Assembly (NCBI GenBank): GCA_023053545.1 | Contig: JAKZAN010000002.1 | Coordinates: 4,696,375 to 4,760,374 of the forward strand | DNA: 64,000 nt | Direction of reading: 5' to 3' | From: Lepidurus packardi | Taxonomy: Eukaryota > Arthropoda > Branchiopoda > Notostraca > Triopsidae | Shown here: positions 1 through 17,330 of the stretch, piece by piece | Numbering within the stretch: the first letter of the stretch is position 1 | How the letters are laid out: each line of letters starts with the position of its first letter | Notes under the pieces: model-generated | What the model was told of the DNA's origin: nothing | The model's database searches: none | The model's input: the letters and a program-made list of their open reading frames with translations, nothing else | Translations under genes and position numbers: made by a program

Positions 1-3834
<3,834 letters not shown>

Positions 3835-4689
3835 ACTAGACCAACCTTTCGCAGCTTTCAAGTGAAAAAAGTAAAAAAAAAAAACTAAAAAATAATCTAC
3901 ACAATGCGAATTTTGGGAACTTTTGAAGTGAAATTTCTGTTCAAATTCGAAAGACTGAAAGGTCCAAGAATGCGCAAGAAAGGAATTGATCCGATCTTAA
4001 AAACGATTTCCTCTGATCTCACTAGTGTGTGTGTTGTGCTCCGAAACTTTCTTACATTTTTAAATTATTTTTGTCAGAAATAACTTGAACTGCGCCATAT
4101 TTCTAAATGTTGGAAGTGTACAAACAAAAATGACCGCCATGGTTAGTGTTTGTCTGTCAAGAGAAGAAACTTTTGTGTCTGTACAGTAACAGTTCTATAG
4201 TGTATAAAATTCAGTAAAAAATGAATGCGGTGGGTAACCTTTCTGTCGAACCTCGTCCCTTTAAACATTCTATAGCAAGAGAGGAAAAAAAACATTCCGA
4301 TGCGATTGTGATACAAAACTTTGTAAATGTTCAAAACGGTGTCATTTCTTGGGGGGATCATTGTAACCAATGGTAGCCAACAAAAGATTCTTAATTTTTT
4401 CCAGTGTGATTTATCTCTTTGATTTCTTGGAACCCTCCATTTCGAACCCGTAGCACTATTGTACGTGTACATTTTGAAATAGTTGGACTTGCGAAGTTTT
4501 ATTGTACAGTTGACAAAACCCACGAAGCAGTTCTTTTTAGAGTCTGTACAAAAAATGGTATTATACAACATGTTGTGGCTCCTCCCGCAAAAGTGAATTT
4601 AACTTTCCATTAAAACAATTAGTTTCTCTTTAATTAATTTTAATATTTTATTTCAAATTCTTTGATATATTTCCAATTCCATTGCATTT
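3835..4689. other. BarH 3' flank, no gene recognised
   Basis: AT-rich sequence directly after the BarH stop, probably including its 3' UTR. No clean AATAAA signal was found close to the stop. Open frames here are short and show no family resemblance. Confidence 0.5.
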
Positions 4690-6008
4690 GTCGTCAATTT
4701 TATAATTTTTTACATTCCATTTAATTTCTCTTAAAGTCTACCTAATTCAATTCCTTGACAAAATTTAAATTACCGCTTTCAGATTCTGAAACTCAACTCC
4801 AATCGAAACAAAATTAACTACAAATTTAGGATCCTTACACCTTTAAGGGAGAGATTCCGTACATTTGAATTACAAGTGGTGCGTCGCATAACGAACGCAA
4901 TCCGTTCCAGGACGGCGTTCGTTAGGCAGGACGCCGTTTCCATTAAGATACTATGGGCATAACCTTGATCCGTTCCCGAGCCCGGTCCAAAATCGCGAAA
5001 ATCGTAATTTTGCTTTATGACACTTCCTTTCTTACACCTATGAAACCACTGGCTTTGAACTCTTCTTCCTCTGGTTCTAAAGGTTCTAAAACTTGCGAGC
5101 TGGTTCCTGGAGTGGATCTTTTAAGCTCTTCCTACATGACCCTAGCTTGCTCACCAATTATTTCCTGTTGGTTCAAATCTCTTTCATTTGCCTTTCGTTA
5201 ATCCAAACTAACAGCAACTTCTCCATTTCATGATTAATCGATTTTCGGTGCACCTGTGAACCAACTCTTGTGCCCTGAGCCACCTTAGCTTTCATGATTG
5301 ATTCTCTATTGGCAAAAAGTGTTCCTATGGTTGACTTGATCGCTCCATATTCAGCTACAAGAGCCACAACTCTAGCTCCCGAGCCTTTTGTGTCTACGAT
5401 TTCGAGCTTCGTTTCAATAGTAAAGGCTTTTCTACTCTTCCCACGGACGGTCTTCTTAGGTGCCGTTTGGACAACACTAAGAAAAGCACGGAACTTTCCA
5501 CACATTTCAAATGCAGAAAACACAGCCGAGCGCGCATGCGGTTCGTAACGCGGGACCGAGTTCGTTCTGCGGAATAGTTTCACTCCGGAATCCGGAACGT
5601 TCGCTAAGCGAGGCACGACTGTACATGTACATAAAGACATTCAAACAAGTTCTGAATTGCATGAAAGTAATTGGATAAAAATAAAAAACCGATCACTCGG
5701 GAAAAGGAATACTGAAACTCAGAGTCAATTGTCAATGCCAGTTGAGAGTAAAACCTGAACGCGAGACGACGTTAAAAAAAAAAAATCACAGAAATTTATT
5801 CATTCATTCACAAATGCAGTCACTTGGATAGAAATTGATTAAAACCACGAAAATTAGAGGAAACATAATCATCTTAAATTAAATTCCACCAATCAAGACT
5901 AGCTAAACTTGATTATTTAGTTCTAATAGTGAAGAAAGTTAAAAAAAGTAATGCGTTCAATTTTTCTTTAAAAATTAAAAAAATTCATCATTTTAATTTA
6001 CTTTCACA
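4690..6008. repeat. Duplicated repeat block, copy 1 (carries a Tigger element)
   Basis: This block shares its left flank, its inner Tigger element and its right flank with 15670-16588. Shared landmarks include TTCCTTGACAAAATTT on the left and CCTGAACGCGAGACGACG followed by ATTCATTCATTCACAAATGC on the right. Because both flanks are shared, the Tigger sat inside an older repeat before the larger unit was copied. Copy 2 lacks about 463 bp of the Tigger interior. Confidence 0.85.
4873..5621 (-). mobile_element. Tigger (pogo, Tc1/mariner) DNA transposon remnant
   Basis: The ends are CAaGTGGTGCGTCGCATAAC on the left and, read from the right, CAGTCGTGCCTCGCTTAGCG. They form terminal inverted repeats of Tigger type, flanked by TA on both sides, the target duplication of this superfamily. 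The minus strand encodes an N-terminal helix-turn-helix segment (residues such as SRKAFTIETKLEIVDTKG) and traces of the CENP-B-type second helix-turn-helix (LLLVWINERQ, then a reading resembling FKASGWFHR). No DDE catalytic domain is present in the 749 bp, so this is an internally deleted, non-autonomous copy. Neither open frame nor element looks functional. Confidence 0.85.
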
Positions 6009-6061
6009 GAGTCAATTGCCAATGCCAATTCAGATTCAAACCCGAACGCGAGACGACGCTA

Positions 6062-6087
<26 letters not shown>
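5718..6087. repeat. Local duplicate of a CGAACGCGAGACGACG segment plus poly-A
   Basis: A segment of about 60 bp beginning GAGTCAATTGYCAATGCCA and ending CGAGACGACG(T/C)TAAAA occurs at about 5718-5775 and again at about 6009-6060. The second copy runs into 27 adenines (6061-6087). The A-tail suggests retroposition or slippage. The same segment is present once in the copy near 16.25 kb. Confidence 0.7.
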
Positions 6088-6094
<7 letters not shown>

Positions 6095-9000
6095 ATGTGA
6101 GGCACCACAGCATTACACTTTTTAGGGATTTTAAGAATCTTTACACAGTATCTACAGTACTGTATAGTACCTTCTCTTCCATCCCCCCAAAATGGTCGGG
6201 AAAAAATAGCTTAGTACGCCCAATCGATACAAGATAACGCTAATGAGCGGCGACTTTGAAGATTCTAACACAAGTCAAACGATGATTGCAGCTTCTTTTT
6301 GACTTATTTTTTCAACTTCCTAACGCTTTAAAGATGCTTCAAGTCAGCTCAAACTGACAACAAAATGAACTAAAAAATCCGCCCTTTTTCCTTTCTTAAC
6401 CACTTTCTACCCTTCCAAGCCTCCAAAGTCGTCATTTTTTGTACATTCCAAAAAAAATTGTGTAGATGAGTCCGCTTTTCAATTTCACCTCATCTCCTCA
6501 CGACTACTGTTGTCCCTTTTATCGTGTTCACATGATTTAGAAAAAGAAAAGCCAATTTTCCCTATTCATTTAACGCCCAACAGCAGGCAAACTGCCCACA
6601 TTGCCTACAGCGCCACAGCGTCCTCAACCTCGTCTTGTTCTTAACAATAGGCACCTTCTTTATTTCGCTTCTGGGCTTGGCTTCTTTCGGACATTTTATT
6701 TTTTTGAACAAGACGGCGGCTTCTCTTATAATAAATACAATCCCATTTCATTAACGATCATTTATGAAAGACGCCCGTGGCCTCAACAAAACCTCGGAGC
6801 ATTTATTTTTTTCTAACTGGACAACAATGCGTCCTTAACGGAGTTAGCTAACGCCGCACTGCACCGAAAGAAAAAAAGTAGAAAAAATACCTTAATTTTA
6901 AATGAAACTTTTTTTATACACATATTTTATATTTTGGCAAACAAAAAGAGAAGCAGGGCCCTTTTAACCCCGCTATTTAAGATTCTATATAAAAAAACAA
7001 AAAAAATTCCCTGTTAACAACGGTGGCCGGTTGGGGAGGCGTAAACGAGCGTGTTATCAAACCTGTTGGGCTAAGGAAATATTCGCTCTCTCACCTGTCT
7101 AAGTTGGCCTAACATAGTTTGGGAAAGTTTCTGGGACCTTTTAGGAAACCTATAAACTAGAATAGTAAAAAAAAGAAAAAAAGGGTGGTTGGCATGAAAA
7201 GTACAACACCCCTTAAAGGGACCCATGGTTTTCCACTAAACTCATTACGGATCCTTTAGAAAATGCTTCAATTTGAAGGAAAAGCGAAGGGACCCCCGTC
7301 AAGTGGACTTTACTTTAGTTTTGATCCGTAACAGTTGAGTTTTCAGCAGCTCAGTTGGTTCTAACCTCTTTTGAGGCTCTTTGAGGGCCAACATTTATTA
7401 ATTGATTAACCTCAAGATCCAGTCTGTCAAGGTTCGTTTTCAATAGCCCTTTTTATAGCAAGAAATAACCTCTTTACTACATTCTGCTAATATTAACTTT
7501 CATGAATGTATGGAACGTATTAAACAGGCGCGGTTCATGGATCTAGTCCATGGTTCAAATAACGCGTATTTGTGCTTTCGGATGTAGCACTTCCAAGATG
7601 TAAAAGTAAAACGTTGCAGAAATTGAAGTCAAGTAGTGGTACTAATGGGAAAATGGGAAAATTGGGAAGGTTAAAGTGTTGCCGTCGTTTCATTTCAGGG
7701 GAACAGTGACCCAAATGCGCTGAAAGCGAGTCAAAGTGATTAATTACTCATTTCTAAAAGGTCTAGATATGTAGAACAAATTAACTGAATAACGGAGCTT
7801 CTAATTGTAGCGAAACACTGTGCCAATTTGCGTTAAGGTTGAGTAAAGAGTAGCGAAAGGCATGCGTCCGTTCGAGGACGCGCTAAAACCGCGGGAGAAC
7901 CAGGTTCCGGTCGCCATTTTCCGGAACGTGCTTGCAGCTTTGGCGGGAGCGTTCAAAGGAGAATGTTAACGTAAAAGAACAAGCCGAGGTTACGCTACAA
8001 AATACCGGGTAAGAAGCGCAACTTGTTTGTCAAGCTACCGTGTAGTGTAGTAACATTCATTGTTGACTCATTGCGGTTTGTTCCCTTCCCCTTAGCGCGC
8101 CAGCCCCAAACAGGCTTACCTGCTCCTGACCTTAAGGAAAACGGTCCTAGTTTTGAATTGGAGATAAGACAGGCACCAACGTTAAATCAAATTAATCCCT
8201 GATTAAAAATCCCTGTAGAATAAAGGCAACCTTATCTAGTTTGAATCAGGCAGGTTAACAAAGTCCAGGTGTATAAATTTTGTTTTTAATTTTTTTGCTC
8301 TCTTGGCGAATCATTCGCTCAAACGACTCTAAGTTCAACTCAACTTAAAATCTATTTATAATAATCCAAATTGAACGGAAGAATTCTCCCTACACAGAGT
8401 TAAGGGCTCGATATCGTCACCCATTCTGTAGTTTGTTCAGCTTTAAATCTCTTCAACTTTTAGTTTGAAGTTCAATTGAATTTCAATCTTTCCTGAGCTA
8501 CCAACTAAGTACAAACGGCGAAATCGACCACTCTTCATCCCTTCAAAGCCAGCCAAAGCTGCACAAGAACGAAAGTCACAAGAATGAATCTTACCAGAGC
8601 TACCCAACTAAATCTAACACTCTTATCAAACGGTATCAGTCTCCATCCCTTCAGAATCTGTCGAAGGTGCGCAAGAATGAAACTGGGAAAAAAATTCACC
8701 AGCCTTCAGCGCAAGAATGACCGTTGCCAGCGCTACGTGACACAGTTTAACAACACTGAAATCAACCGGCGTATATTTTTTCGTCTCCGTGCCTTCAAAG
8801 CTTCAAAACCAGCCCAAGCTGCCCAAGAATGAAAATCCCAAGAATGAAAATTTGAAGAAAAACTTTTCCTTACTGTGGTCCATTGCATTCCCTTGCAATC
8901 CTTTTTGGATGATCAGTGTGAAACATCCCAAAGTAAATCCAACCTTTAAGAAATTTTTCTAATTCGTTTTTTCAAACAAAGTTTACAAAGGTAACCAAGT

Positions 9001-12000
9001 GTACAAACTGTACGAAGTTTTTAAAAAAGAAAAGGGAAGTGAAAAAAGTGCCATTTCGGTGTCATAAAAGATCTCAAGCAAACAACAACTTGCAACTGTA
9101 AAAGATTTCGCCTTGGAAAGCACTTTGCTTCCAATTCTCTTAATAGATGATAGCAGCAATATCTCGGCACCGTAGTCATTACAAGAAGGTAAAATAATCC
9201 CCTGAAAAGAGGTTAATAACAGTCTTCCAGAGCGATATTACAACGCCATAGCCCCAACAAAGATGACTTTTTCTTATAGCAGAACTCTTCGTATTAAGAA
9301 AAAAAAAATACCACAGTTTTTCCCCTGAATCATCCCCTTTAGATGCACGTCATAAAACTGTCATCTATATGTCTGTCATTGCTTTTAGCAGGTACTTCCT
9401 AATGATAGGGGTCGTTTGATACCTTCTATAATCCTTTTTAGTTCCCAATAGCGTTACTTTACTTTTGGTATTATTTTTTTTTACTTTTTACTGTGCAGGA
9501 CATTCAAATATAACCTTGTCCCTAACTCGAAATCTGTAGATCAAAACCCAAACTCCTACCAAACTAGAAAATCTCCCAAATCTCTATGAATTTCCACTTT
9601 TTTACTTTATTTTTCCTAAATCTGTCGAATTGGACGACTTTAACCTTCTAAATCTTTAATTTATACTTAAACTCCTTAAATCAAATAATTGAACAACTAG
9701 ATTCCTAAGCAATTGAAACTTCCTAAACTTCCTAACCTTCTTAATCCTTTCAAAATGATCAGTTTTGAATTGAAAACTACTTAATCTTCTTAAACTTGAA
9801 GCACTTTTTCTAAACTTAAACATACTTATACTTATACATACAATACATATAATATTTAAACATACTTCAACAGAATAGAGCTTATTACATCCAAGGTACC
9901 GCAAGGGGGTGCGCAGAGCGTTGGTAATGGGGTTTGTAAACATGAACCTGGCATTGCGCATGGCATCTGCGCACGAAACGTGCAAGTGCTCAATTTGCGT
10001 GCAATTTTCCTTAAAAAATTACCCATTGTCTCTACACATTTCTAGTGGCTTGGCTAGTTTCCAATTTACCTCCATTACTGTTAAACAAAATTAAAAAAAT
10101 ACTAAAAAAAAGATCGCGCACTTTTGAGTGACGTAAGGACGTAAGATTGTAAGATTGCGTTTGCGTTCCCTCTCCATGCTTTGGGGGCGGGACCGCAGAC
10201 GCAAATACTACTTCTCTTAAATAAAACACGTTCAACAAAGTCTTTGGCAGCAATTGAAATCAAGCACCTCACCTTGTCTAACAAAACGCTCGTAAGTATG
10301 CATGCTAATGAATAAGGTGATTTCCATTCCCAATTTTCAATGCATGACACACGTTTTTTACAAAATAACATCCAAATGAATAGTTGAAAATGAAAAGAAA
10401 CTTTCCCGTAAGCTATTGTCGTCTCTCCCTAACGTGATAAATGACTATTCAGTAGTTCCCCATGAGAACGACAGAGAAGAGAGAGGAAGACTTGGAGAAA
10501 TGCTGTCAAGCCCAGTTGCCAGCCAAAAGCGTCAACCTGATGGGAAACTTGAACCGGATTGCCTTTACACGGATCAATTTACTATCCTCATCGCCCTCGC
10601 CCCTAAAAAAAGAAAAGAAAAAAAAAAAAACTCTCTCTCGCTTTATACGTGTATCTATTGCTCTTTGCTACTGCTACTGATGAGGAAGCCATTTCACATC
10701 CAATAGCTCGTGCCAGGACACTTATTGTTAGAACACTCCATTATCAGAGTCCCTCGAGACCCTTCACCCACTTCATCCCACCCACTTCTATAAAGAACGT
10801 CCGAAAAGGGAGCAATCCATTCCCAACAATAATTATCTCCCTTCACAATCCTTTTGTCGCTGTGCCAACAATGGGAAATTGAAAACCAGTTCAAGAGCTC
10901 TCGCCAAAACAGAAAAGGGGCGGGGTTTAAACAGTTTATTTATATAATACGCTCTACGTCTACCCCAAAGCCCCTGCAAACGAGTCCTTACTCCTAAACG
11001 ACGATCCTTGCCACTGAAAATAGGAATAAAAAATAACTAAAAAAAAAACACAATAAAAGTAAAATGAGAATACAATAAATTTAAGGGCTGTCGGAATTAT
11101 GCAAATTTTAAACCTCACGCCCTATACCAAAAAACCTCGCCCAATTACTTATCTGTAATGCTCCACTTTGCCGTCAAACTTTGAAACCCAATTCGACACT
11201 CCATTTTCGTGCATCTCAAAAATATAAAAAAATATATAAAAAACCAGCCAATATAAAAAAAATAAGAAAAAAGAAATCAAAAACGGGAAGTTCAATACAT
11301 AATGAATAATAAAATAGGAAAACTGCAACAATACGCAGACAAATTTAGAAACATTTTTTTAAATCTAGAAAAATTAGAAAAATGGGATCAATTTACATTG
11401 AATATAAATGTACATTATTTTTACAATTAGGTAAATTTTAATTTTACGATTACACCACCTTAGGTAGTTATAACCAAACACATAGTCGAAAACTAAACTA
11501 AAAAAAAAAGGTTTCGGCGTTTTGAATATCAATCGAGACAATTACTATATAACCCCCAATTAAAAATCGACACCGGCAGGATATTGTTAATTCCAACTCC
11601 ACCCAATTGACGACCATCTTATACGATTCTGCTTATCTAATTATAGCCTCTCCCAATGTTTGTATGACATGTTCTATCATACTAAGGCAATCGGGCCAAT
11701 GTCAAAAGGTCCCTCCGTTTCTTTCATTGTTGACCTTCTAACAGAGGCCCACGCCATCCAAGCCAGTGTTATTATTATTATTCATTGTTGTTGCAGTGGG
11801 TTTCCTCCCTTCAAAGTACTGTTTCTCTCTCATTAGAACATACATAAGTTACGGCTGGTGTATACACACTCAAACCTGATTTGAGATTCGGAATTTACCA
11901 AAGCTCCATTCCTTGCATGTATATAGATATTCTCATGGACTCTATGATATATGATATCACATGTTCTATGTTCTGGAGGGATTTCAACGGGAGAGTTTTT

Positions 12001-12780
12001 GCGTAATCAATGTTAAATCAGTTTTGAAATGGCTGCTCGAAAATGGGACACACGATGGCAACTGGGGAGGGTTATAAAGAGATATACATGTAGGTAGATT
12101 GAAATATATAGATTGAGAGATTGAGGGATTGAGAGAGAGAGGAACTTTAGCTTGACTTAGCCCTAGTAAAGTTGAACAGAAACAGTCAATCTCGTCGGCG
12201 GAATATATCACATGATGAATTATGCCAAAGTATTCCCCGCCGAAACATGCGAGACAATCGAGAGGCTGTTTAAGAGTCGGTCAGCTCATCTATATTAAGG
12301 TTTGAATAGCTAATGGATAGAACATTGGGTGAGAAATGTGAGTGGGATTCTGGAACCAATGAAGCTGTGTTAGAGGAGAGGGAGTTTTTTTTAATTAGGA
12401 TAGTTTGGAAGATTCTGGAGGTTTTCATTCAGATTTGGAATGAGAGAGAGGCTTTCGTAAAGATGATTTGGAATTGAGATGAATGGCGTAGTATGGGATT
12501 TTGCTTAATGTCTCAACATGGGAATGAAGGTTTAGGTGAACTTTTAGCAAAAGTTGAAGCGAAATGGCATGGGAAAGTACCGTATTGTTACAATTGTTTG
12601 ACAGTAAAGGCGTATAAGAAGGCCTTTCTTGGGCATTGATTTATTTCCGCTTAAAATGTTAATTTTGTTTTGAAGTTCAAAGGAATCTTGATAGGAATGT
12701 TTACTTTGAAAGCTTGGGAAAGTTAAAGGAAAACTTGGGATCGCAATTTTGCAGATCTATATCGTGCACCGTAACGCCGG
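6088..12780. other. Gene-free AT-rich stretch
   Basis: No coding exon was recognised on either strand. It contains scattered short homopolymers and single CAACAATG-type words (for example near 8050, 10868, 11725 and 11785). A small CpG-richer patch with TGCGCATGG and CTGCGCACG words lies near 9910-10000. Open frames are short and low in complexity. Confidence 0.5.
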
Positions 12781-12784
12781 GAAA

Positions 12785-13375
12785 ATGACTTGAGACCTGC
12801 CCGGACTAGGAGCTCTACTACGGATAGCCTTTTTTGGCATCTTAATGAAGGAATAACCAACCAAGGGTCAGGCCGGACTTGAGGCTTTACTCCGGCTTGC
12901 CTTCTATGTCTTTCACCTTAACATAAAAAAAAAAAAACCTGGGTCAGGCCGGACTTGTAGTGTTACTCCGGCTTGCCCCGCAATGCAATGATGCCCAACA
13001 ATGAAAAATTGAGAATTTATTTATATTTAAATGAAATATAAGATATCCATCTTAAAAATTTAGTAAACAGTGAGATTGTCCCCTCTTTATGTCGTAAGTA
13101 AGATTAACATAATTTAACCGTATTTGGCTTCATCGTCCAAGACATCCAACGAGGAAGAAAAAAACAAAAAAGAAGCCATTTCTCCCGGAATGGACTGGCC
13201 TGTGAAGCGGCTATAGAGCATGCCGGACCAAGGCTACGAAACCCAGCCAGGTTCCACTCTCTACTCGCTTCACTCCTAACTGTCCCCCATTTTTCACTGT
13301 TCCAGTTTTCATTTTTCCACTGCGAGGCAAGCCGGAGTAACGCTACAAGTCCGGCCTAGCCCCAAGTTGGTTTTA
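12785..13375. mobile_element. Foldback-like repeat with CCGGACTTG / CCGGCTTGCC arms
   Basis: The word pair GGCCGGACTTG...ACTCCGGCTTGCC occurs in direct orientation near 12865-12905 and 12945-12985, with a decayed version near 12795-12835. It occurs in inverted orientation near 13320-13370. The arms around 12935-13015 and 13290-13375 are inverted copies of one another, including an inner AACAATGAAAA / TTTTTCACTGTT part, and enclose about 280 bp with no open frame. This resembles a foldback or MITE-type element without transposase. No clear target duplication was seen. Confidence 0.6.
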
Positions 13376-15567
13376 TCACGTACCATTATTTGGCTCCTTT
13401 ACAGTCCCAACTCAGCTACCTTTCGCTCCTTGACCCCGCCCACCCACCAATCTTTCAAAAGACACTAGGATCTTAAAAGACGTCAAATCAACTACAACCA
13501 CCAGATCACTCTCGAAATCTTCAATTCACGTATTCCCTCTTTCAACCTTCCCAAAATTTGCCGAATAATGCATTGAAAAAAAAATGAAAAAAATCCTATC
13601 CGAATAGCACAAACGCAATGACATTTTACCATCTCTACGCTCCTTTCAATCTCCTCCTAATTGCCATAATTAATTTTCCTACACTGTCTATTAACTCTTC
13701 AACCAACTTTTAATTTCCCTCTTAAGTAAACTCCAAATGAATTACACAAGCCTCCCCGCTTCCCTTTTCATTCTTAAGAAAAAATCCCCATTTTCATGCA
13801 TCCCAAAAAAAACGAACGTTAATAACTCCAATTTTATTCAAAATTACCCAGAATCCAGAAGAGCATTTAAGATAGACCACCCCCCCCCCCCCCCCAACAT
13901 CGCCCACTTGACCTCCCTAACCTCTTATCTTCTCTTAAAACACAGCTTCCCTCGTTACCTCTACTTAACCATTATCTCAACTCCTTAATCTCTTTTCGCT
14001 TAAAACACAAAAACAATAAACAATCCCCATTCCCCCTAAAAAAAAAAGCTGAGAAAAAGGTCTCTTTCTGCTTCAACTGGTAGGGTGCGTTAATTACAAG
14101 GCAGGCTAATAGGTCCGCCAACCAAAACTTGATGAGAACTCCCAATTTTACCAACTCCCAAGTTCGAGAATCTTTTCCTTTGGTCGGCAAAAAACTTCTG
14201 TCTCTTGACTAAACCTTACCTAGCCACCTCTTTGCCCTTCCCAACAACAACCCGAAAAAAAAAAAAAAAAAAAATTTTAAACTTTCCCCCAATCATTAGT
14301 TTCCGTTTAGGTAACTCCTCCCCTTTCGCTCTCACTTCTCCCTCATTTTCGCTAACTGACTTGACTACCCAAAACCAATTTATTACAAGCTTTCTGGGTT
14401 CCACTTCTGCCGTCTGCCACCCATAAAAAATACAATTCCTCCCTAACTCTCTTTATTTCCTCTTCTTCATTTTATTTCCCTTTGCTTTTAAAGTTTAAAA
14501 AAAAAGAGAAAAAAAAGTAAACTAGGCCCAACTCTCTTCCTTCGACCTTAATTAACTATCCTAGTAGTTTTCTTGTTATATATATATCCTCTGCGACTGT
14601 AAGGTAAGAGGAAGGTAAGTTCTACCTAAGAATAGGGGGGAAGAGGAGGAAGGGGTGGGTTGGGGGGTTAAGGGCCAAGTGGACGCTGGTCACTTGGCGT
14701 ATGGTGTTATAGTTTTAATGATTCTGCACTGCTGTTGTCGGGAATTTGGTAAAGCATACACACTTTCGTATGGCTTACAGCGAAAGAAACTAGATTGGCC
14801 TGGGGGCAACAATAGCGTCCTGGCAGATGTAGTTTTTTCTTTTTCGCTTACAATGCTTTCGTTTACTTTACGATGTTCTTGAGCGGCTTTTGTATACAAT
14901 AAAATTTTTTTTAAAAAATGTAAAAAAAAAATATCCCTTAGCTCCTTCACGGAGAAAAATCGTAGAAAATTTCTAAACTATTTAATTTTTTTTTTGCCTT
15001 GCAACATCCGCTTTTTGGACCTTCAAAGAAAAAAACAACAGAGAGACACAAACGCTTTTGGGGGGATTATAAAAGGGGCGTGTCTTTTTCATTTTTTTTT
15101 TTCAATTTTATTGGGAAGAAAAGCTTTGGATTCTGTATACCTGGGTTTTCGACGTTTCGTATCACGACTCTTGCAGCTCGTTAGGTGAGCAAATAGTGGC
15201 AATTAGGAAGAAAAGAGCAGCGAGTTTTAGGAAACCAAAGGAGGGGCTCTGGTTTCCTTTTGGCTCTTTGATGGGAATGACAACGAGGTCTCTTTCTCCT
15301 GTTTCGTAGGTTTAACGGGCATAACACTCGAGCTACTAGATAACCACAGCCAAACTCATTATAAAAGCTTCACATTAAGAAGCTTATTTTCCTTTTTCCT
15401 TGACCAGGCATACCCCCCCCCCCTACCTTCCCAGTTGGAACTGTGTACAGTTTATCATGTTGAACATGTCCCAGCTTTATAACCGTGTGTCTCGCCTTAA
15501 AAACATTGCGTTATTTGGCTAACGGGCGGGGACACAGGCAAACAAGAAGAGAAATCCAAAGCAAATA
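13376..15567. other. Gene-free stretch with homopolymer tracts
   Basis: No coding exon was recognised. It holds a 16-bp poly-C tract at 13880-13895, a poly-A tract near 14255-14274 and an 11-bp poly-C tract at 15413-15423. Strand asymmetry is strong (pyrimidine-rich plus strand around 13.5-14.5 kb). Confidence 0.5.
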
Positions 15568-15660
15568 CAGTGGTTGGCTCATACAACGAACACAAGCCGT
15601 TCCAGGATGGCGTTCGTTATGCGGGAGATTCCGATTCAATTCCAAGTTCATTCCATCCAA
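15568..15660. mobile_element. Second Tigger-like end, left of duplicated block 2
   Basis: A second, diverged copy of the Tigger-type end (CAGTGGTTGGCTCATACAAC, then GAACACAAGCCGTTCCAGG) is preceded by TA. It has no partner end nearby, so it is either an outer nested element whose other end was lost or a solo terminal fragment. Confidence 0.6.
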
Positions 15661-15669
15661 TTTCTAGCA

Positions 15670-16588
15670 AATTTTTATAAATTTTAAAATTTGTATCTTT
15701 CAAATTCAATGAAATTTCTTTTAAATTCTACTTAATTAAATTCCTTGACAAAATTTCCATTCCCGGTTTAAGACTCTGAAACTCAACTCCAATCGAAACA
15801 AAATTAACTACAAATTTAGGCTTCTTACACGTTTAAGGCAGAGATTCTGTACATTTGAATTACAGTGGTGCGTCGCATAACGAACGCAATCCGTTCCAGG
15901 ACGGAGTTCGTTAGGCAGGACGCCGTTTCCATTAAGATACTATGGGCATAACCTTGATCCGTTCCCGAGCCCGGTCCAAAATCGCGAAAATCGTAATTTT
16001 GCTTTATGACACTTCCTTTCTTACACCTATGAAACCACTGGCTTTGAACTCTTCTTCGCGCATGCGGTTCGTAACGCGGGACCGAGTTCGTTCTGCGGAA
16101 TAGTTTCACTCCGGAATCCGGAACGTTCGCTAAGCGAGGCACGACTGTGCATGTACATAAAGACATTCAAACAAGTTCTGAATTGCATGAAAATAATTGG
16201 ACAAAAATAAAAAACAAATCACTCGGGGAAAAGGGATACTGAAACTCAGAGTCAATTGTCAATGCCAGTTGAGAGTAAAACCTGAACGCGAGACGACGTT
16301 AAAAAAACAATCACAGAAATTTATTCATTCATTCACAAATGCAGTCACTTGGATAGAAGTTGATTAAAATCACGAAAATTAGAGAAAACATAATCATCTT
16401 AAATTAATTTCCGTCAATCAAGACTAACTAAACTTGATTATTTAGTTATAATAGTGAAGAAAGTTAAAAAATTAAGAAAAGTTCATTTATTAAGACAAAA
16501 ATTTTTATTAAGAAAATTAAAAGTAATTAAGAAAAAATAGAAGACTTCCATAAAAATTTTAAAAAATCATAATTTTAATTTACTTTCA
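15670..16588. repeat. Duplicated repeat block, copy 2
   Basis: Second copy of the block at 4690-6008, in the same orientation and about 10.9 kb away. The inner Tigger copy spans 15863-16147 (285 bp). It keeps both terminal repeats but has lost the interior that corresponds to about 5069-5531. The right target dinucleotide reads TG instead of TA. The flanks stay closely alignable to the last shared word, AATTTTAATTTACTTTCA. Confidence 0.85.
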
Positions 16589-16996
16589 TTAATTTTTTAT
16601 GTAATTTACATCTTTCAGAGTGTAAGAAAAAATTTAATGATTTTGAATTAAGAGTCGGCAGCGAGTCAAGACAGTAAAGAAAGTCTATATGCAGACAACC
16701 CGCTGAGTTTCGAGTTTTTAGCTTTGCTTTTATTTTATGAATTTTTTCCTGCTGGTTCATTTTAATTCCCGCACCTGTTGTTCCCTTAAGTGACGCTTTT
16801 AACGTACCCAAGCACCTTTGTCTTTTCCTGGAACGCCGTTTGATTAAACTCAAAACGTTTCCAGGTCCACATGAAACAACATTAATATCGCGCGTGTTAC
16901 TTTCCTTAAAGGTAATTAGTTGAAACCCAACCCTGTTTGAACAAAAAAACGTGTATCGCTTTAAAACTCCATTTCCAGTTCCACTAATGATGTAAG

Positions 16997-17029
16997 CTGT
17001 AATGTATGACTAACGATCATACATTACAG
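16997..17029. repeat. Perfect 12-bp hairpin
   Basis: CTGTAATGTATG (16997-17008), a 9-base loop, and CATACATTACAG (17018-17029). The stem is perfect but short. No function is assigned. Confidence 0.8.
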
Positions 17030-17330
17030 TTTACTTTATTTTTTGGGGCGAAATAATACTAGTAAAAAAAAAACTAATTAGAATTTTTGAATGTTTTGCA
17101 TTCAAAGATCTAAAGCATTTCTTGGAACATCCGTCAAAGACTCATAAAGATTCACATCTAGGTGGTAAAGGTAAACAGCTTAACGAACTGTTTACAGTTT
17201 ATAGGCAACAAACGTGAGCTAGAACGGAAGCACATGCACGGGGCATTAAATACGCGATTGATCGGGCATAAATACGGGTCCGGGCAGTAAACCCTCTTGA
17301 AAGGTGCTTCTATATATTTCCAAGAAATTG

